Below are positions 62,599 through 64,000 of a stretch of DNA of 64,000 nt, in pieces. The translations under genes and the position numbers were made by a program. The stretch spans positions 3,348,001-3,412,000 of the forward strand of contig NZ_CP128170.1 of assembly GCF_030347395.1 (NCBI RefSeq), in the 5' to 3' direction. Position 1 is the stretch's first letter. Every line of letters starts with the position of its first letter. This stretch comes from Microbacterium sp. ET2 (lineage in GTDB: Bacteria; Actinomycetota; Actinomycetes; Actinomycetales; Microbacteriaceae). The notes beneath the pieces are model-generated. The model was given only the letters and a program-made list of their open reading frames with translations. It was not told the origin of the DNA and did no database searches.

Positions 62599-63606
62599 GT
62601 GCCGGCGAACACCCCTACGAAGAATCCGCCGGAGGAGCGCCTGGTCAACCTCGTGGTCGCCCTGATGGCCACGGAGCAGGGACTGACCAAGGACACGATC
62701 CTCCGCTCGGTCTCGGGCTATCGCGAGCACACCGAATCCGGTGCGTCGAAGGATGCACTGGAGAAGATGTTCGAACGCGACAAGGAGAATCTGCGCGGCC
62801 TCGGCGTCCCCATCGAGACGATCGGCGATTTCGCGGACCCCGACGATCTGCGCGATGCGCGCTACCGGGTGCCGAAGTCGGAGTACTCGCTTCCCGAGCA
62901 CATCGCCTTCACCCCCGCCGAACTGGCCCTGCTCAACCTCGCCGGCGAGGTGTGGAGCGAGGGGTCGCTGTCGGCTGAGGCCCGCAGCGGGCTGCGCAAG
63001 ATCCGGGCTCTCGGCATCGACGTCGACGAGCCGATCATCGGATATTCACCGCGCATCAGCGTGCGGGAGCCGTCGTTCCCCGTGCTGCAGCGCGCCATCG
63101 AGCAGAGCCGCGCGGTGACCTTCCCCTACCTTCGCCCCGGAGACGAGAACGAACGACTGCGACGGGTCAGGCCTCTGGCGCTGATCGAGTACGAGGCCCG
63201 ATGGCATGTCTTCGGACGCGACCTCAACCTCGACGCCGATCGCACGTTCCTTCTCAGCCGCATCGTCGGGGACGTCGCGGTGACCCGCGACACCTTCGAT
63301 CCGGCGCTGCGCGACGGCGCGGGGGAGAGAGCGCTGGCAGAACTCGAAGAGCTCGCTGAACGCCAGCTCGCCCACCTCGAGGTCGACCCCGGAACCGAGG
63401 CGGCGCTGCGCCTCGCCCGCCGCGGACGCCCGGCCGGGCAGGGCATATACGTGCCGTTCGTCGACGTCCACGTCTTGGCCGATGAGCTGGCCTCGTACGG
63501 CCCCGAGGTGCGGGTGGTCGCTCCTGACGACCTGCGCGCGCTCGTCATCGCCCGCCTGCGGGCGGCGTTCGATCGCCATGACGCGGCGCCGGGAGGCTCC
63601 TCATGA
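62599..63606 (+). CDS. pafB: PafB, WYL-domain transcription regulator
   Basis: One half of PafBC, which in mycobacteria activates DNA-damage genes independently of LexA. The 335-residue protein has an N-terminal winged helix (EERLVNLVVALMATEQGLTKD) and a central WYL-like domain (VTFPYLRPGDENERLRRVRP, ALIEYEARWHVFGRDL). The start is GTG 62599. It overlaps pafC by 4 bases (ATGA). The proteasome genes that usually lie upstream are absent here. Confidence 0.93.
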   Translation: MPANTPTKNPPEERLVNLVVALMATEQGLTKDTILRSVSGYREHTESGASKDALEKMFERDKENLRGLGVPIETIGDFADPDDLRDARYRVPKSEYSLPEHIAFTPAELALLNLAGEVWSEGSLSAEARSGLRKIRALGIDVDEPIIGYSPRISVREPSFPVLQRAIEQSRAVTFPYLRPGDENERLRRVRPLALIEYEARWHVFGRDLNLDADRTFLLSRIVGDVAVTRDTFDPALRDGAGERALAELEELAERQLAHLEVDPGTEAALRLARRGRPAGQGIYVPFVDVHVLADELASYGPEVRVVAPDDLRALVIARLRAAFDRHDAAPGGSS

Positions 63607-64000
63607 GGGCGCGACGCCCCCTGGTCGCCACCGATCGGGCCGCGCTCATCCTCCAGCTGGTGCCCTACCTCATCAGCAAGGGCGAGGTGTCGATCGCGGA
63701 GGCGGCCGAAGAGTTCGACGTCACCCGTGACGAGATGCGCGGCATGGTGCAGAAGCTCACCGTCATCGGACTCCCCGGTGAACGAGGCTATTGGCAGATG
63801 TCGAACGATCTGTTCGACATCGACTGGGACCTCCTCGACACCCAGGACGTCATCGCCATCACTCACTCCGTCGGCCTCGAGCGGTCTCCCCGGCTGACCG
63901 CTCGGGAGGTGGCGGCGCTCGTTGCGGGACTCCAGCTCGCGCGCGCCATCCCGGGGGTCGGCGACACCGAGGTGTACAGCGGCCTCCTGGCCAAGCTCTC
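63603..64000 (+). CDS. pafC: PafC, WYL-domain transcription regulator (3' part cut by window edge)
   Basis: Partner of PafB. About 132 codons are visible of a protein usually 310-330 residues long. An N-terminal winged helix (ATDRAALILQLVPYLISKGEVSIAEAAEEFDV, cited in part) leads into WDLLDTQDVIAITHS. The ATG at 63603 overlaps the pafB stop by 4 bases. The WYL domain lies beyond the window. Confidence 0.92.
   Translation, partial: MRARRPLVATDRAALILQLVPYLISKGEVSIAEAAEEFDVTRDEMRGMVQKLTVIGLPGERGYWQMSNDLFDIDWDLLDTQDVIAITHSVGLERSPRLTAREVAALVAGLQLARAIPGVGDTEVYSGLLAKL

Noticed and set aside
63126..63866. Antisense frame across the pafB-pafC junction
   Set aside because: Both sense genes are clear WYL regulators; the antisense frame has no domain.

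Overview
The window is about 64 kb of chromosomal DNA from a high-GC actinobacterium, most likely a member of the Microbacteriaceae and probably Microbacterium or a close relative. The signs are the tkt-tal-pgi-zwf-opcA-pgl operon, ctaB and ctaA next to it, a suf operon with a Rieske-type ferredoxin gene, PafBC, UppP, actinobacterial glycogen synthase, many GTG starts, frequent ATGA/GTGA gene overlaps, and many -10-like boxes set almost directly against start codons. The genus is an inference. No phage, transposon, integron or CRISPR array is visible.

Layout. 1-8188 (-): pentose phosphate operon (tkt, tal, pgi, zwf, opcA, pgl). 8445-11668: haem O and haem A synthesis (ctaB, ctaA) around an orphan AbiEi/DUF559 protein. 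11932-15988 (+): Fe-S assembly genes sufB, sufD, Rieske, sufC and a SufT-like gene, then a MalY/PatB-type C-S lyase and an MFS exporter. 18558-23448 (-): ferric-siderophore uptake operon behind a clear DtxR/IdeR iron box. 23568-28844: bioY, an ABC-F ATPase, SURF1 and small membrane proteins, and fabG. 28870-34806: an esterase-like hydrolase, serB, glycogen genes glgC and glgA, an ABC ATPase, rpmE2 and a DnaQ-like exonuclease. 34860-37806: hydrolase, CGNR regulator, EamA exporter and Lrp regulator. 37969-41506 (+): branched-chain keto acid dehydrogenase E1alpha, E1beta and E2. 41525-43883 (-): Tat-exported phosphoesterase and a TetR regulator. 43989-50069 (+): acyl-CoA carboxylase beta and alpha, acyl-CoA dehydrogenase, MaoC hydratase and CitE-like lyase, together a leucine/isovalerate degradation set. 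50059-55271: phosphatase, sirtuin, SpoU methyltransferase, SGNH hydrolase and helicase. 55388-64000: MbfA-like ferritin/VIT protein, tRNA-Leu(GAG), M20 peptidase, uppP, PAC2, HAD, trmI, FKBP lipoprotein, pafB and the start of pafC.

How the parts connect. The bkd block makes branched acyl-CoAs from leucine, valine and isoleucine keto acids. The TetR-controlled block carries isovaleryl-CoA through methylcrotonyl-CoA carboxylation, hydration and lyase cleavage. The iron box, suf operon, haem A genes and MbfA-like protein form an iron-centred neighbourhood. glgC and glgA stand back to back for glycogen synthesis.

Two patterns stand out. First, five otherwise intact genes (pgi, fabG, glgC, the ferritin-VIT gene and the FKBP lipoprotein gene) each carry one single-base frameshift, mostly in G-rich runs. 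Assembly or sequencing error is more likely than real decay. Second, at least a dozen genes have a TANNNT box ending 5 to 7 bases before the start codon, as expected for leaderless mRNAs. No wholly new multi-gene system is visible. The best candidates for new biology are the regulatory sites (CGNR/EamA direct repeats, paired TetR boxes, competing hairpins before sufB) and the orphan AbiEi/DUF559 protein.
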